This document shows, piece after piece, positions 26,316 to 36,322 of a stretch of DNA of 64,000 bases (position 1 is its first letter; each line of letters begins with the position of its first letter). Both the position numbers and the translations under genes were made by a program. The DNA comes from Leifsonia shinshuensis. GTDB taxonomy: Bacteria > Actinomycetota > Actinomycetes > Actinomycetales > Microbacteriaceae. The DNA is taken from NCBI RefSeq assembly GCF_014217625.1, contig NZ_CP043641.1:2852001-2916000 (forward strand), read 5' to 3'. Below the pieces are notes generated by a model, which did not search any database, was not told the DNA's origin, and saw nothing but the letters and a program-made list of their open reading frames with translations.

Positions 26316-27962
26316 TCACCCCTCCAGGTCGTCGGTCAGTGCCTTCCAGCGTAGACCCCTGGCCCGTTCCGCCACCCGGCGCGCGTCCGGGATGACGGAC
26401 GCGAGCCCGGTCCCGGTCAGCCAGGAGCCGGTCACCTCGAGCCCCTCGACGTTCTCAGCTGCCTCGCGGACGCGCTGGATGCGCTCCCGCTGCCCCACTG
26501 TGGCATAGGGGAGGGCGTTCGTCCAGGGGGTCCGGGCGAACGCGGAGACAGCGGATTCCGTGAGCGGAATATTCAGCAGCGCCCCCGCGTCGGCGACCGC
26601 CTGCTGCCGGAGCTCGGCATCGGACAGGGCGAGGGTGTCGGACGCCCGGCCGGCGCGGCCGTAGGACAACCGCACCACGTGGCGCCCCTCGCCGGCGGCC
26701 TCCGCCACCCACGCCCACTTGGCGCTGGAGTGCGTCATGGCCTTGGCCGCGACGCCGGAGCCCGGGCCGTCGGCGACGAGCACTCCGGTGCCGCGCGGCG
26801 CCGTGCCGACCCGATCGTCCGTGAGGATCAGCGTGACCAGTTCGACACTGGACGCGGGCGGCCAGTCGAGCGCGGCGAGGTCACCGAGTCCGCCTGCCAT
26901 GCCGGGGAGCAGGGCGAGGGCGGCGTCGGCGGGTGCGGTGACGACCACGGCATCGGCGTCGATGGTTGCGCCGTCCGCGAGGGTCACGGTCCAGCGGGCG
27001 GGACGCGTATCAGCGGCCTCCGCCGGTTGGTCGCTCGGCTCTTCGTGGAGGGCGCGACCGGGGAGCACGAGCCCGTCGAGCGCGATCTCGCCCTCGGCGG
27101 CGGCCATGGCGTCCTCCACCGCGGCGGCGGTCACGTCCCCGGGATCGGGCGCCGCCCACGGCGTCACGGAGACGACGACGGCATCGGTGCGCACGGTTCC
27201 GCCGCGCGCCGCGATGTCCGCGCCGAGCGCCGCCGGCAGCCGCCACATGCCGCCGCGGATGCCGCCCACGGCGCTGCCGGCCTTGGCGGCCGAGCGCAGC
27301 TCGCCCACGGCGCCGGAGAGCGATCCGAGCCGCGTGAGCGCCGCGTTGAGCCCGGGCGCGACCACATCCACGTCGAGGTCGTCGGGGTTCGCCGAGTACA
27401 CGCCGGTGACGACAGGGGACACCAGCTCGTTCAGGACCTTCGACCCCATCCGCTTGCGCACCAGCGTGCCGAGCTTGCGCTCCTGGCCGATCTTGAGCAC
27501 GGGGAGGAGCCGGTCGAGGTAGGCGCGGACCGCACCGCCCCAGCCGATCGCGGCGACGACGTCGGTCGCCAGCGGGGAGCTCGGGATGCCGAGCAGGCCG
27601 GCCCTCGGCAGCGGGACGGTGCGCGTGCCGTTGCGGACCCACGCGCCTGCGGGGTTCGGCTCCACGACATCTCCCGCGAGGCCGAGGTCGTCCAGGAGGG
27701 CGGCGACGTGGCCGCCGCGGGTCGCGAAGCTCTCCGCTCCGGCGTCCACGGTGATGCCGCCGAGCTCCAGTGGCGCCACCGAGCCGCCCACGCGACCCGA
27801 GGCCTCCAGCACCGTGACCTCGAAGCCGGGGCGGGCGCACTCGCGCGCCACGACGAGCCCGGAGACTCCCCCGCCGATCACCACGATGCGGGTCGGGGCG
27901 GCCTCCACCGCGTGCCGGATGCTCTCCGTCACCGCGTCGTGGTCGAGAGGCTCGGAGGTCAT
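26316..27962 (-). CDS. cgoX: Coproporphyrinogen III oxidase, FAD type (HemY)
   Basis: 548-residue flavin oxidase that turns coproporphyrinogen III into coproporphyrin III; formerly annotated protoporphyrinogen oxidase HemG/HemY. The FAD motif IVVIGGGVSGLVVA begins at residue 26; GGSVAPLELGG and VDAGAESFATRGG follow, with an FAD-binding C-terminal segment WLTGTGLASVIPDARRVAE. It is longer than usual because of acidic inserts near residues 290-325. The ATG overlaps the hemE stop as ATGA. Confidence 0.93.
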   Translation of the reverse strand: MTSEPLDHDAVTESIRHAVEAAPTRIVVIGGGVSGLVVARECARPGFEVTVLEASGRVGGSVAPLELGGITVDAGAESFATRGGHVAALLDDLGLAGDVVEPNPAGAWVRNGTRTVPLPRAGLLGIPSSPLATDVVAAIGWGGAVRAYLDRLLPVLKIGQERKLGTLVRKRMGSKVLNELVSPVVTGVYSANPDDLDVDVVAPGLNAALTRLGSLSGAVGELRSAAKAGSAVGGIRGGMWRLPAALGADIAARGGTVRTDAVVVSVTPWAAPDPGDVTAAAVEDAMAAAEGEIALDGLVLPGRALHEEPSDQPAEAADTRPARWTVTLADGATIDADAVVVTAPADAALALLPGMAGGLGDLAALDWPPASSVELVTLILTDDRVGTAPRGTGVLVADGPGSGVAAKAMTHSSAKWAWVAEAAGEGRHVVRLSYGRAGRASDTLALSDAELRQQAVADAGALLNIPLTESAVSAFARTPWTNALPYATVGQRERIQRVREAAENVEGLEVTGSWLTGTGLASVIPDARRVAERARGLRWKALTDDLEG

Positions 27963-29119
27963 GCCCGCCATCCGTGGACGAGCTCGACCACGCGGGTCAG
28001 CACCGTCGGGTCGGTCTCCGGCGGGACGCCGTGGCCCAGGTTCAGCACGTGCGCCGGCGCCTCCCGGCCGCGCTCCAGGACGTCCACGACGTGGGCGGAC
28101 AGCACCTCCCAGGGCGCGTCGAGCATCGCCGGGTCGACATTGCCCTGCACCGGCACGACGTGGCCGAGCCGGCGGGCGGCTTCGTCCAGCGGCGTGCGGT
28201 AGTCGACGCCGACCGCGTCCGCGCCCACCTCGTGCATGGCCTTCAGCAGCTCGCCGGTGCCGACGCCGAAGTGCACGATCGGCACGTTGCGCACCAGCGG
28301 CTCGTCGTTCACGGGCGCGTCGCCGACGGCGTCCACGGCAGCTACGGGAGGCCGCGGGACCTCGTAGGTGAGGTCGCGGATGTGCGAGAGCGCCCTGGCG
28401 GAGGCGGGGGCGACGTGGGTGACGTAGTCGTGCAGCGACAGCGAGCCGGCCCAGGAGTCGAAGAGCTGGGCGGCGCTCGCGCCGGCGAGCAGCTGCGCGC
28501 GCAGGAAGGCGCCGGTCACGTCGGCGCTCCACGCCATCAGCCGGGCCCAGGTCTCCGGGTCGGCGTGCATGAGCGTGCGTGCGCGGATGTGGTCCTTGGA
28601 CGGGCCGCCCTCGACGAGGTACGCGGCGAGGGTGAAGGGGGCGCCGGCGAAACCGATCAAGGGGGTGTCGCCCAGCTCGGCCGTCGTGAGCCGGACCGCC
28701 TCGGCGATCGGCGCGAACGTGTCGGCGCCGAGGGAGGCCGGGTCGACCTCCTCGAGCCGCGCCACGTCGGCCGCGGTGCGCACCGGGCTCTCGAACACGG
28801 GGCCCTTGCCGGGCTGGATCTCCACGGCGACGCCGGCCAGCTTCAGCGGCACGACGATGTCGCTGAAGAAGATGCCCGCGTCCACGCCGTGCCGGCGCAC
28901 CGGCTGCAGCGTGATCTCGCTCGCCATGGCGGGGTCGAGGCAGGCGTCGAGCATGTGCGTGCCGACGCGCAGCTCGCGGTACTCGGGCAGCGAGCGTCCG
29001 GCCTGGCGCATGAACCAGACGGGGACGGTCTCCTGGCGTTCGCCCTGATAGGAGCGGACCAGGCGACTGCCCGCGGTTCGGCCTTCGGAGAGCGGGTGGG
29101 TCGGGTCGAGGGAGGTCAC
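27959..29119 (-). CDS. hemE: Uroporphyrinogen decarboxylase
   Basis: 386-residue enzyme producing coproporphyrinogen III. Signature [19 protein letters not shown] is intact, with FFSDIVVP and the C-terminal [12 protein letters not shown]. It heads the minus-strand heme operon. The GTG at 29119 follows CAGAAT and six bases, a near-consensus leaderless promoter. It is divergent from hemA, with 113 bases between the start codons. Confidence 0.95.
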   Translation of the reverse strand: MTSLDPTHPLSEGRTAGSRLVRSYQGERQETVPVWFMRQAGRSLPEYRELRVGTHMLDACLDPAMASEITLQPVRRHGVDAGIFFSDIVVPLKLAGVAVEIQPGKGPVFESPVRTAADVARLEEVDPASLGADTFAPIAEAVRLTTAELGDTPLIGFAGAPFTLAAYLVEGGPSKDHIRARTLMHADPETWARLMAWSADVTGAFLRAQLLAGASAAQLFDSWAGSLSLHDYVTHVAPASARALSHIRDLTYEVPRPPVAAVDAVGDAPVNDEPLVRNVPIVHFGVGTGELLKAMHEVGADAVGVDYRTPLDEAARRLGHVVPVQGNVDPAMLDAPWEVLSAHVVDVLERGREAPAHVLNLGHGVPPETDPTVLTRVVELVHGWRA

Positions 29120-29125
29120 CCGACG

Positions 29126-29225
29126 ATTCTGCCAGGGACGAATCTGCCAATCCCCCGGGAATCCCGTCGAACAGCCGCAGGACGCGGTATCTCGATTCGA
29201 GTCTGGTCGGCGCCGAGCGTATTCT
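29126..29225. promoter_or_regulatory. hemE/hemA divergent promoter region
   Basis: The minus-strand CAGAAT (29131-29126) and plus-strand TATTCT (29220-29225) are the candidate -10 boxes, each 6-7 bases from a GTG start. The 88 bases between them would hold any heme- or iron-responsive operator; no clear palindrome was recognised there. Confidence 0.55.
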
Positions 29226-29232
29226 TTCCCCC

Positions 29233-30543
29233 GTGCTTCTCTGCTTCTCGTCGAGCCACCGCACTGCGGAGTTCGACCTCCTCGAACGGCTCGAGCGCCA
29301 TGCGCCGGCCGTCACCGCGGCACTCGCGGAGCAGCACGGAATGGTCGCAGGATCGGTCGTCCTCGCCACCTGCAACCGGTTCGAGGCTTACCTGGATGTG
29401 GACGCCCAGCCGCTCGCCGGAGCCGCGACCACCGCGCGCGTGATCGAGACCGTCGCGGCCGCCAGCGGCATCGACGCCGACCTCCTCCGCTCCTCCAGCG
29501 CCGTCTACAGCGACGACGCCGTGGCCGAACACCTCTTCTCCGTCTCCAGCGGCCTCGAGTCGGTCGTCGTCGGGGAGGGCGAGATCGCCGGGCAGGTGCG
29601 CCGCGCACTGCAGGCGGCCCGTACCTCCGGCACCGTGACCGGGAACCTGGAGCGCGTCTTCCAGGTCGCGTCGCGCACGTCCCGCGGGGTCAAGAACCAG
29701 ACCGGCATCATGACCGCCGGCCGCTCGATGGTCCGCCTCGCGCTCGAACTCGCCGAGAGCCGGATCAGCGACTGGGCGGCCGTGCGCGTGCTGCTCGTCG
29801 GAACCGGCAAGTACGCCGGCGCCAGCCTGGCCGCGCTGCGCGAGCGCGGCGTGGTCGACGTGCAGGTGTTCTCCCCGACGGGGCGCGCGGCGAAGTTCGC
29901 GCTGTCGCACGACGTCGTCCCCGTCGAGTCCGACGACCTCCTGGAGGTGCTGGGCGCCGCGGACCTCGTCGTCACCTGCTCGGCCGTCACCGACCACGTC
30001 ATCACCCGCTCCCTGCTGGCGGACGCGATCGCCGCGCCCGACGCCGCCGAGCGCCGCCTCGTGATCGACCTCGGCCTCCCCCGCAACGTCGACCCCGCCG
30101 TCTCCGAGCTGCGCGGCGTCGAGCTGCTCGACCTGGAGACCATCAGCATCCACGCGCCCGTCGAGGAGCTGAACGCCGCCGCCGCCGCCCGCGAGATCGT
30201 CGGCGCCGCCGCCGCGGAGTTCGCTGCGCAGAGCGCCGAGCAGGCGATCACGCCGGCGCTGGTCGCCCTCCGCACGCACGTGTTCGGCATCCTGGACGCG
30301 GAGATCGCGCGGGCGCGCTCCCGGGGCGACTCGTCCGAGCAGACCGAGCAGGCGCTCCGGCACCTGGCCGGCGTGCTGCTGCACACCCCGTCGGTGCGGG
30401 CGCGCGAGCTCGCCAGGAACGGCGAGGCGCAGGCGTTCGTGGACGCGACGTCGGCGCTGTTCGGCGTGGAGGTCGCGGACGCGCCGCAGCAGCTGCAGGC
30501 ACCGGGACTCCGCGCCGTCGACGACGAGACCGCCGCTTCCTGA
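29233..30543 (+). CDS. hemA: Glutamyl-tRNA reductase
   Basis: 436-residue NADPH enzyme reducing glutamyl-tRNA to glutamate-1-semialdehyde, the first committed step to tetrapyrroles. The nucleophile is Cys47 in [22 protein letters not shown], the NADPH loop [11 protein letters not shown] and [10 protein letters not shown] are present. The TATTCT -10 lies seven bases before the GTG (leaderless). Being the only plus-strand heme gene, it can be regulated apart from the rest. Confidence 0.95.
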   Translation: MLLCFSSSHRTAEFDLLERLERHAPAVTAALAEQHGMVAGSVVLATCNRFEAYLDVDAQPLAGAATTARVIETVAAASGIDADLLRSSSAVYSDDAVAEHLFSVSSGLESVVVGEGEIAGQVRRALQAARTSGTVTGNLERVFQVASRTSRGVKNQTGIMTAGRSMVRLALELAESRISDWAAVRVLLVGTGKYAGASLAALRERGVVDVQVFSPTGRAAKFALSHDVVPVESDDLLEVLGAADLVVTCSAVTDHVITRSLLADAIAAPDAAERRLVIDLGLPRNVDPAVSELRGVELLDLETISIHAPVEELNAAAAAREIVGAAAAEFAAQSAEQAITPALVALRTHVFGILDAEIARARSRGDSSEQTEQALRHLAGVLLHTPSVRARELARNGEAQAFVDATSALFGVEVADAPQQLQAPGLRAVDDETAAS

Positions 30544-30577
30544 CGTCCGTCCAGAAGCAACCACCAGAGGAGGACAC

Positions 30578-31201
30578 GTGAGCGACGAGGCCACGATCAC
30601 CGCCACCGAGCCGCACGCCGCCACCGGCCTGCCGTACGCCGCGGAGGAGCTCCGCACCGAGCGGCTGCTGCTGCGCCCGCTCAACAGCGGCGACCTGGAG
30701 AACGCCCACGAGTTCGAGCGCCTGAAGGACGTCGCCCGCTACCTCTACTGGGAGGTGCACGACCACGACGAGTCGGCCGAGCACCTGCGCAAGCGCATCG
30801 CGATGAACCGCCTCGCCTCCGACGGCGACGGCATCGTCTACGCGGTCGAGCTCCCGGACCCGGAGGGCGGCCACAGCCGGGTGATCGGCCACGTGAGCCT
30901 GTTCCTCAAGAAGGCGGAGTGGGCGAAGTTCGAGATGGGCTGGGTGTTCCACCCGGCGGTCCACGGCCGCGGCTACGCGACCGAGGCGACGACGCGCCTC
31001 CTCTCGCTGTGCTTCGACACCCTCGGCGGCCACCGTGTCTTCGCCCAACTCGACGCCCGCAACGAGGCGTCGGCGCGCCTCTGCGGCATCCTCGGGATGA
31101 AGCAGGAGGCCCTGCTGCGCCAGAGCGAGATCTTCAAGGGCGAATGGTCGGACACCGCGGTGTTCGCGATCCTGGAGGACGACTTCCGCGCGGGCCGGTG
31201 A
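30578..31201 (+). CDS. GNAT-family N-acetyltransferase (RimJ/RimL type)
   Basis: 207-residue acetyltransferase; acceptor unknown, with members acting on ribosomal protein N termini or small molecules. RTERLLLRPL near residue 28, FEMGWVFHPAVHGRGYATEA (acetyl-CoA loop) and LDARNEASARLCGILGM fit the group. AGGAGG lies five bases before the GTG. It starts 34 bases after hemA and may be cotranscribed. Confidence 0.88.
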   Translation: MSDEATITATEPHAATGLPYAAEELRTERLLLRPLNSGDLENAHEFERLKDVARYLYWEVHDHDESAEHLRKRIAMNRLASDGDGIVYAVELPDPEGGHSRVIGHVSLFLKKAEWAKFEMGWVFHPAVHGRGYATEATTRLLSLCFDTLGGHRVFAQLDARNEASARLCGILGMKQEALLRQSEIFKGEWSDTAVFAILEDDFRAGR

Positions 31202-31229
31202 GGTCGGCGGCATCTGAAATCATAGATGC

Positions 31230-32006
31230 GTGCACCTCTGCTATGTCGATGACTCGGGCGACCCGTCGCGTGGGAAGCTGCTGACCGCGTTATTGGTCCA
31301 CGACAGCGAGTGGACTCGAGTGCTCGACGCGTGGCTGAGCGGCAGGCGTGAGATCCATAGGCACTTCGGCGTGCCGAAGCTTGCGGAACTGCATGCCAAC
31401 AAGCTCTTCAAAGGTCGAGGGCAGTTCTGCGAAAGCCCCGTGCAGGAAGCAGCGTTCACCGTCCGAGCCCGCGCCAAAGCCGCCCGCATTGCGTTGAGTC
31501 ATCTGAGCGAGCGCAGCCGATTCGATCTCGTGACCATCGGCGCAGCCGAGCGATCGCCGCACGTGATGTACGCGAGGTTCATCGCATGGTTGGAGGATTG
31601 GGCGGAGCTTCATGACACACGGGTGATGATCTTCTACGACGGTCAGCACGGCGTCGATGAGACGGGAATGCTCGACGCGAGGGAACGACACGAACTCTGG
31701 GAACGGGCGCTGCGCTCGTCGGGCCCTTACCGCGAGGTCCATCGGTCTCTCGAGCTGTCCACACGCCGGATCGTCGAAGACGTCGTGATGCAGGACAGCC
31801 GGTACAGCCAACTCATTCAAGCGGCGGATCTCATCGCCTATGGGGCTTACCACACACATCGGCATGCGCATCCGGAGGTCTGGGGCGGCTCGTTTCAACC
31901 GTCGCACGCTGCAATCGCGGCGTACATGCAGACCTCGGAACATTGGCAGGCTGACAGCGACGCGGGTGTGCACTGGCTCACCACAACGCAAGAACCCCCG
32001 GCCTGA
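31230..32006 (+). CDS. DUF3800 domain protein
   Basis: 258-residue protein with the DUF3800 hallmarks: YVDDSGDP at the extreme N terminus and [20 protein letters not shown] near residue 195. The acidic residues resemble an RNase H-like nuclease site, but activity is unproven. Third-position G/C is visibly lower than in flanking genes and the following spacer is AT-rich, consistent with horizontal gain. Start GTG 31230; AATCAT six bases upstream is a weak -10. Such genes often sit in mobile or defence contexts; none is evident here. Confidence 0.82.
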   Translation: MHLCYVDDSGDPSRGKLLTALLVHDSEWTRVLDAWLSGRREIHRHFGVPKLAELHANKLFKGRGQFCESPVQEAAFTVRARAKAARIALSHLSERSRFDLVTIGAAERSPHVMYARFIAWLEDWAELHDTRVMIFYDGQHGVDETGMLDARERHELWERALRSSGPYREVHRSLELSTRRIVEDVVMQDSRYSQLIQAADLIAYGAYHTHRHAHPEVWGGSFQPSHAAIAAYMQTSEHWQADSDAGVHWLTTTQEPPA

Positions 32007-32015
32007 GCCAGGGGT
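31994..32015 (+). terminator. Hairpin over the DUF3800 stop codon
   Basis: ACCCC-C-GGC, a four-base loop and GCC-A-GGGGT form an eight-pair stem with one mismatch, spanning the stop codon. There is no T tract. It probably ends the DUF3800 transcript. Confidence 0.45.
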
Positions 32016-32184
32016 CTGCACCGCAATACCCCGCGAGCAGTCCTTAACCCTGCATGGAGTTTTGCAAGAGCAAGACTACTACAGCGTTCAATTAGGTGCA
32101 CTGAGGAGCCCTAAACGTCGCCCCCGCATCCTCAGTAGGATGGACGGGTCCCCCACAACCCCCGGCACCGAACAGGGAGCACCC
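32016..32184 (+). promoter_or_regulatory. glyS leader and promoter region
   Basis: AT-richer spacer followed by a TAGGAT -10 box (32136-32141) and a leader of about 37 bases ending in an AGGGAGC Shine-Dalgarno before ATG 32185. No T-box or glycine riboswitch core was recognised. Confidence 0.5.
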
Positions 32185-33573
32185 ATGGCCGCACCGTCGA
32201 GACTGGATTCCGTCATCACGCTGGCGCAGCACCGCGGATTCGTCTTCCCCTCGGGGGAGATCTACGGCGGCACCCGCTCGGCGTGGGACTACGGTCCCCT
32301 CGGCGTCGAGCTCAAGGAGAACATCAAGCGCGAGTGGTGGAACGCGTTCGTGCGCGGACGTGGTGACATGGTCGGCCTCGACTCGGCGATCATCCTGCCC
32401 ACCGCCGTGTGGGAGGCCTCCGGTCACGTGCAGGTCTTCAGCGACCCGCTCACCGAATCCCTCATCACCCACAAGCGCTACCGGGCCGACCACCTCTTCG
32501 AGGCGTACGAGGCGCAGCACGGCCACGCGCCGGCCAACGGCCTCGACGACATCGCCGACCCGGACCACCCGGACAAGGTCGGCCAGTGGACGCCGATCCG
32601 GCAGTTCTCCGGCCTGATGAAGACCTACCTCGGCGTCGTGGACGACGAGTCCGGCCTCCACTACATGCGCCCGGAGACCGCGCAGGGCATCTTCACCGAC
32701 TTCGCCGCGGTGCTGCAGACCGCGCGCAAGAAGCCGCCGTTCGGAATCGGCCAGATCGGCAAGGCGTTCCGCAACGAGATCACGCCCGGCAACTTCATCT
32801 TCCGCACCCGCGAGTTCGAGCAGATGGAGATCGAGTTCTTCGTCGAGCCCGGCACCGACGAGGAGTGGTTCCAGACCTGGATCGACCTCTGCTGGGACTG
32901 GTTCGTCGACCTCGGCATCGACCCGGCCAACATCCGCCGTCTCGAGCACGAGAAGGACAAGCTCGCGCACTACTCGAAGCGCACTATCGACATCGAGTAC
33001 AAGTTCGACTTCGTCGGCAGCGAGTGGGGCGAGCTGATGGGTGTCGCGAACCGCACCGACTTCGACCTGAAGACGCACATCGAGCACTCCGGCAAGGACC
33101 TCAGCTACTTCGACCAGAACAAGAACGAGCGCTACGTGCCGTTCGTGATCGAGCCGTCCTTCGGCCTCACCCGCGCGCTGATGGCGTTCCTGGTGGACGC
33201 GTACGACGAGGAGGAGGTGCCGAACGCCAAGGGCGGCACCGACAAGCGCACCGTCCTTCACCTCGACCCGCGCCTCGCGCCGGTCAAGGTGGCCGTCCTC
33301 CCGCTGTCCCGCAACGAAGCGCTGTCGCCGCTCGCCCGCGGCCTGGCGGACAAGCTCCGGAAGCGCCGCAACGTCGACTTCGACGACTCGGGCGCGATCG
33401 GCCGCCGCTACCGCCGCCAGGACGAGATCGGAACGCCGCTCGCGGTGACCGTCGACTTCGACTCGCTCGAGGACGACGCGGTGACGGTCCGCGACCGCGA
33501 CACGATGAAGCAGGAGCGCATCCCGCTCGAGGGCCTCGACCGCTACCTCGCGGAGCGTCTGCGCGAGATCTGA
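32185..33573 (+). CDS. glyS: Glycine--tRNA ligase, homodimeric type
   Basis: 462-residue class II synthetase charging tRNA-Gly. Motifs visible are [20 protein letters not shown], motif 2 [19 protein letters not shown] and motif 3 [11 protein letters not shown], then the anticodon-binding domain ([10 protein letters not shown]). Length fits the bacterial alpha2 form. ATG 32185 is set by the AGGGAGC site; a longer in-frame reading runs back into DUF3800 antisense-like sequence and is rejected. Confidence 0.96.
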   Translation: MAAPSRLDSVITLAQHRGFVFPSGEIYGGTRSAWDYGPLGVELKENIKREWWNAFVRGRGDMVGLDSAIILPTAVWEASGHVQVFSDPLTESLITHKRYRADHLFEAYEAQHGHAPANGLDDIADPDHPDKVGQWTPIRQFSGLMKTYLGVVDDESGLHYMRPETAQGIFTDFAAVLQTARKKPPFGIGQIGKAFRNEITPGNFIFRTREFEQMEIEFFVEPGTDEEWFQTWIDLCWDWFVDLGIDPANIRRLEHEKDKLAHYSKRTIDIEYKFDFVGSEWGELMGVANRTDFDLKTHIEHSGKDLSYFDQNKNERYVPFVIEPSFGLTRALMAFLVDAYDEEEVPNAKGGTDKRTVLHLDPRLAPVKVAVLPLSRNEALSPLARGLADKLRKRRNVDFDDSGAIGRRYRRQDEIGTPLAVTVDFDSLEDDAVTVRDRDTMKQERIPLEGLDRYLAERLREI

Positions 33574-33579
33574 CCCTCC

Positions 33580-33603
33580 GCGGGAGCGGTTTTCCGCCCC
33601 CGC
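33580..33603 (+). terminator. glyS terminator-like hairpin
   Basis: GCGGGAGCGG and CCGCCCCCGC pair over ten positions with one mismatch around a TTTT loop, seven bases after the glyS stop. Confidence 0.5.
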
Positions 33604-33670
33604 GCAGCAGGTGCCGCCTCCGGGAACGGGCGGCGACGGCTAAGGTGGGGGCCACCGCGACGGAGACACG

Positions 33671-36241
33671 ATGAGCACGGCTCCCACGAACACCGCACCA
33701 GCGCCGCCGGCGGATCCGCCCCCGGGGCGGCCACCGGCGTGGGCCCTGCTGCGCGCCTACGTCCAGGTCGCGCCCGCGAGCGTGACCCTCGCCGTCCTCC
33801 TGCTGGCGACCTCCATCGCCACCGGCACGCTGTGGAGCGCCGCGAGCGTGGGAGGCGGATCGCTGGTCTGGGCGGCGGGCGTGCCGACGACCATCCGGGC
33901 CGGGTACTGGTGGACGCCGTTCACGGCGCTCTTCGTGCCGGAGGACCCGATCCAGTTCGTCATCTCGTTCCTGCTGGCGCTGACGCTGCTCGCCGCGTCC
34001 GAACGGCTGCTCGGCACCGTCCGCCTGATCGTCGCGTTCCTGGTCACCGGGGTGCTGGGCATCACGCTCGGCGTGCTGGGCCAGTGGGCGGCGGCGAACG
34101 TGGGCGAGATCCTGGCGCACGCCACCGAGTTCGACTTCACGCTCGACCCCACCATCGGGATCGTGGGGGCGCTGGTCACGGCGAGCGCCTTCGCGACCAC
34201 GCTCTGGCGGCGCCGGATCCGGCTGCTGACCTTCGCCACCGTCGTCATGTTCGTGCTCTACAACGGCGACCAGAACAACGTCTACCGGCTGTTCGCGGCA
34301 CTGCTCGGCCTCGCTCTCGGCGTCATCCTGCGCCGCGGGCCCCTGCACCGGATCCGCCGCAGCTCGCACGCCGAGACCCGCAACCTGGTCGCTGCGATCG
34401 TCGCGATCACCGCCGTCGGGCCGCTGGCCGCGCTGTTGCCGCCCGGCGGCCTCGGACCGCTCTCGTTCATCTCGGCACTGTTCCAGCACCGGGAGGTCGA
34501 CGCCGCGACGGTGCTGACAGCGTGCAAGGCCGTCGACACGACCAACTGCCGCGACGAGCTCGCCGCGGTCTCCGTGCAAGGAGTCGGGCCGCTGCTGCTC
34601 AGCCTGCTGCCGCTCGTGCTGCTCATCGTGACGGCCATCGGCCTCCGCCGCGGCCGGCACTTCGCGTGGGTGCTCGGGATCGTCGTGAACGCCGCGATGA
34701 TCGTCCTCCCGTTCACGGCGCTGCCCGGCGGTGAGATCAGCATCAACGTGGACAGCATCGACGCCCTCGCGCCGGCGATCGAGGTGCTGCTGTGGCTGGC
34801 CGCGACGCTGCTGGTGCCGCTGGCGTCGATCGCGCTGCTGGTGGCGACGCGGCGGCAGTTCCAGATCCGGGCGCCCAGGGATGCGATCGTGCGGTTCACG
34901 ATCCTGGTGGTCGTCGCGTTCGCGCTGCTCGCCGTCCTGTACCTGATCGCGGGCCTCGGGACGCTGTCGTCGTACGTGCCGGAGGCCTCCATCGGGGATG
35001 TGTTCGCCTCCACGCTGCGCCGGTTCGTGCCGTCGGGGTTCGAGTCGGTGCTCGGCCCGGTGATCGTGCCGACGTCGCCGTTCACCCTGCTGCTCTACCA
35101 GTGGGTGGGCCCGGTGTTCTGGACGATCTTCGTCATCGGCACGATGCGCCTGTACCGGGCGACCTCCACCGGGCGCACCGTCGGCGACGAGCTGCGCTTC
35201 CGCGAGCTGCTGCGTGCGGGCGGCGGCGGGACGCTCGGCTTCATGGGCACCTGGCCGGAGAACGTCTACTGGTTCTCGGAGGACGGCGAGGCGGCCGTCG
35301 CCTACCGGGTGATCAACGGGGTGGCGATCACCCTGTCCGACCCGGTGTGCCGGCCGGAACGGGCCGAGCAGACCATCATCGACTTCATCGGGTTCTGCGA
35401 CGCGAACAGCTGGACGCCGGCGTTCTACAGCATCCACGGCGCGTTCCTGCCCGTGTTCGAGTCGCTCGGCTGGCAGAGCGTCTCGGTCGGCGAGGAGACG
35501 CTGATGCACCCGCAGACCTTCGACATGCTGGGCAAGCCCTGGCAGAAGGTCCGGCAGGCCCACAACCGCGGGGTGAAGGAGCGCATCTCGACGCTGTGGA
35601 CGACGTGGGGCGAGCTGGCGCCGATCCAGCAGAACCAGATCGTCGCGCTGAGCGAGCAGTGGGTGTCCGAGAAGGAGCTGCCGGAGATGGGCTTCACGCT
35701 CGGCGGGATGGCGGAGCTGAAGGATCCGGACGTGCGGCTCTACCTCGCGTACGACCCGCAGGGCGACCTCCAGGCGGTCACGAGCTGGCTGCCGAGCTGG
35801 CGCGACGACCGGATCGTCGGCTACACGATCGACTTCATGCGGCGGGCCGACAAGAGCGTCCCCGGGATCATGGAGTTCGTGATCGCTTCGGCGGCGCAGC
35901 GGATGCGCGGCGACGGGGTCGAGGTGCTGAGCCTGTCGGGGGCGCCGCTGGCGACGAAACCGGCGGGGGCTTCGGCTGATGCCGACACGGATGCGGCGGA
36001 TGAGGGACCCGCGGTGATGGACCGTCTGCTCGCCTTCCTGGCCAAGACGCTGGAGCCGGCGTACGGCTTCGCGTCGCTGTTCGCGTTCAAGAGCAAGTTC
36101 AACCCGACCTACGAGACGCTGTGGCTGGCGTACCCGGACGCGGTGTCGCTGCCGTCGATCGGCAACGCGATCGGGCGGGCGTACCTCCCCGACGCGAACG
36201 CGCGGGAGTACCTGGCGCTGGCACGGACGTTGCTGGGGTGA
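33671..36241 (+). CDS. MprF-like membrane acyltransferase (DUF2156) with rhomboid-like N terminus
   Basis: 856-residue membrane protein. Residues 30-220 form a six-helix rhomboid-like region, but where a serine protease would have GxSG the sequence reads GIVGALV, so it should lack protease activity. More helices follow to about 500, then a cytosolic DUF2156/GNAT-like domain (GFMGTWPENVYWF, NRGVKERI, PGIMEFVIASAAQRM). Related MprF proteins move lysine or alanine from tRNA onto phosphatidylglycerol and flip the lipid. Substrate here is unknown. GGAG precedes ATG 33671. Confidence 0.85.
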   Translation: MSTAPTNTAPAPPADPPPGRPPAWALLRAYVQVAPASVTLAVLLLATSIATGTLWSAASVGGGSLVWAAGVPTTIRAGYWWTPFTALFVPEDPIQFVISFLLALTLLAASERLLGTVRLIVAFLVTGVLGITLGVLGQWAAANVGEILAHATEFDFTLDPTIGIVGALVTASAFATTLWRRRIRLLTFATVVMFVLYNGDQNNVYRLFAALLGLALGVILRRGPLHRIRRSSHAETRNLVAAIVAITAVGPLAALLPPGGLGPLSFISALFQHREVDAATVLTACKAVDTTNCRDELAAVSVQGVGPLLLSLLPLVLLIVTAIGLRRGRHFAWVLGIVVNAAMIVLPFTALPGGEISINVDSIDALAPAIEVLLWLAATLLVPLASIALLVATRRQFQIRAPRDAIVRFTILVVVAFALLAVLYLIAGLGTLSSYVPEASIGDVFASTLRRFVPSGFESVLGPVIVPTSPFTLLLYQWVGPVFWTIFVIGTMRLYRATSTGRTVGDELRFRELLRAGGGGTLGFMGTWPENVYWFSEDGEAAVAYRVINGVAITLSDPVCRPERAEQTIIDFIGFCDANSWTPAFYSIHGAFLPVFESLGWQSVSVGEETLMHPQTFDMLGKPWQKVRQAHNRGVKERISTLWTTWGELAPIQQNQIVALSEQWVSEKELPEMGFTLGGMAELKDPDVRLYLAYDPQGDLQAVTSWLPSWRDDRIVGYTIDFMRRADKSVPGIMEFVIASAAQRMRGDGVEVLSLSGAPLATKPAGASADADTDAADEGPAVMDRLLAFLAKTLEPAYGFASLFAFKSKFNPTYETLWLAYPDAVSLPSIGNAIGRAYLPDANAREYLALARTLLG

Positions 36242-36322
36242 GGGCCCTCCTCGGCTGAACGCTCTGCTGACGGCAGAGCCGCGGTCGTGCTGTCCCAGCG
36301 CCGCCCGGCGTACGGTTGCGCC

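Noticed and set aside
31230..32101. Terminal inverted repeats (GTGCACCT at 31230 and AGGTGCAC at 32094) marking DUF3800 as a mobile unit
   Set aside because: Eight bases, one copy inside the start codon region, no target duplication and no transposase; chance is likely.
32016..32184. T-box or glycine riboswitch before glyS
   Set aside because: No T-box sequence, paired glycine aptamer core or terminator/antiterminator pair could be recognised.
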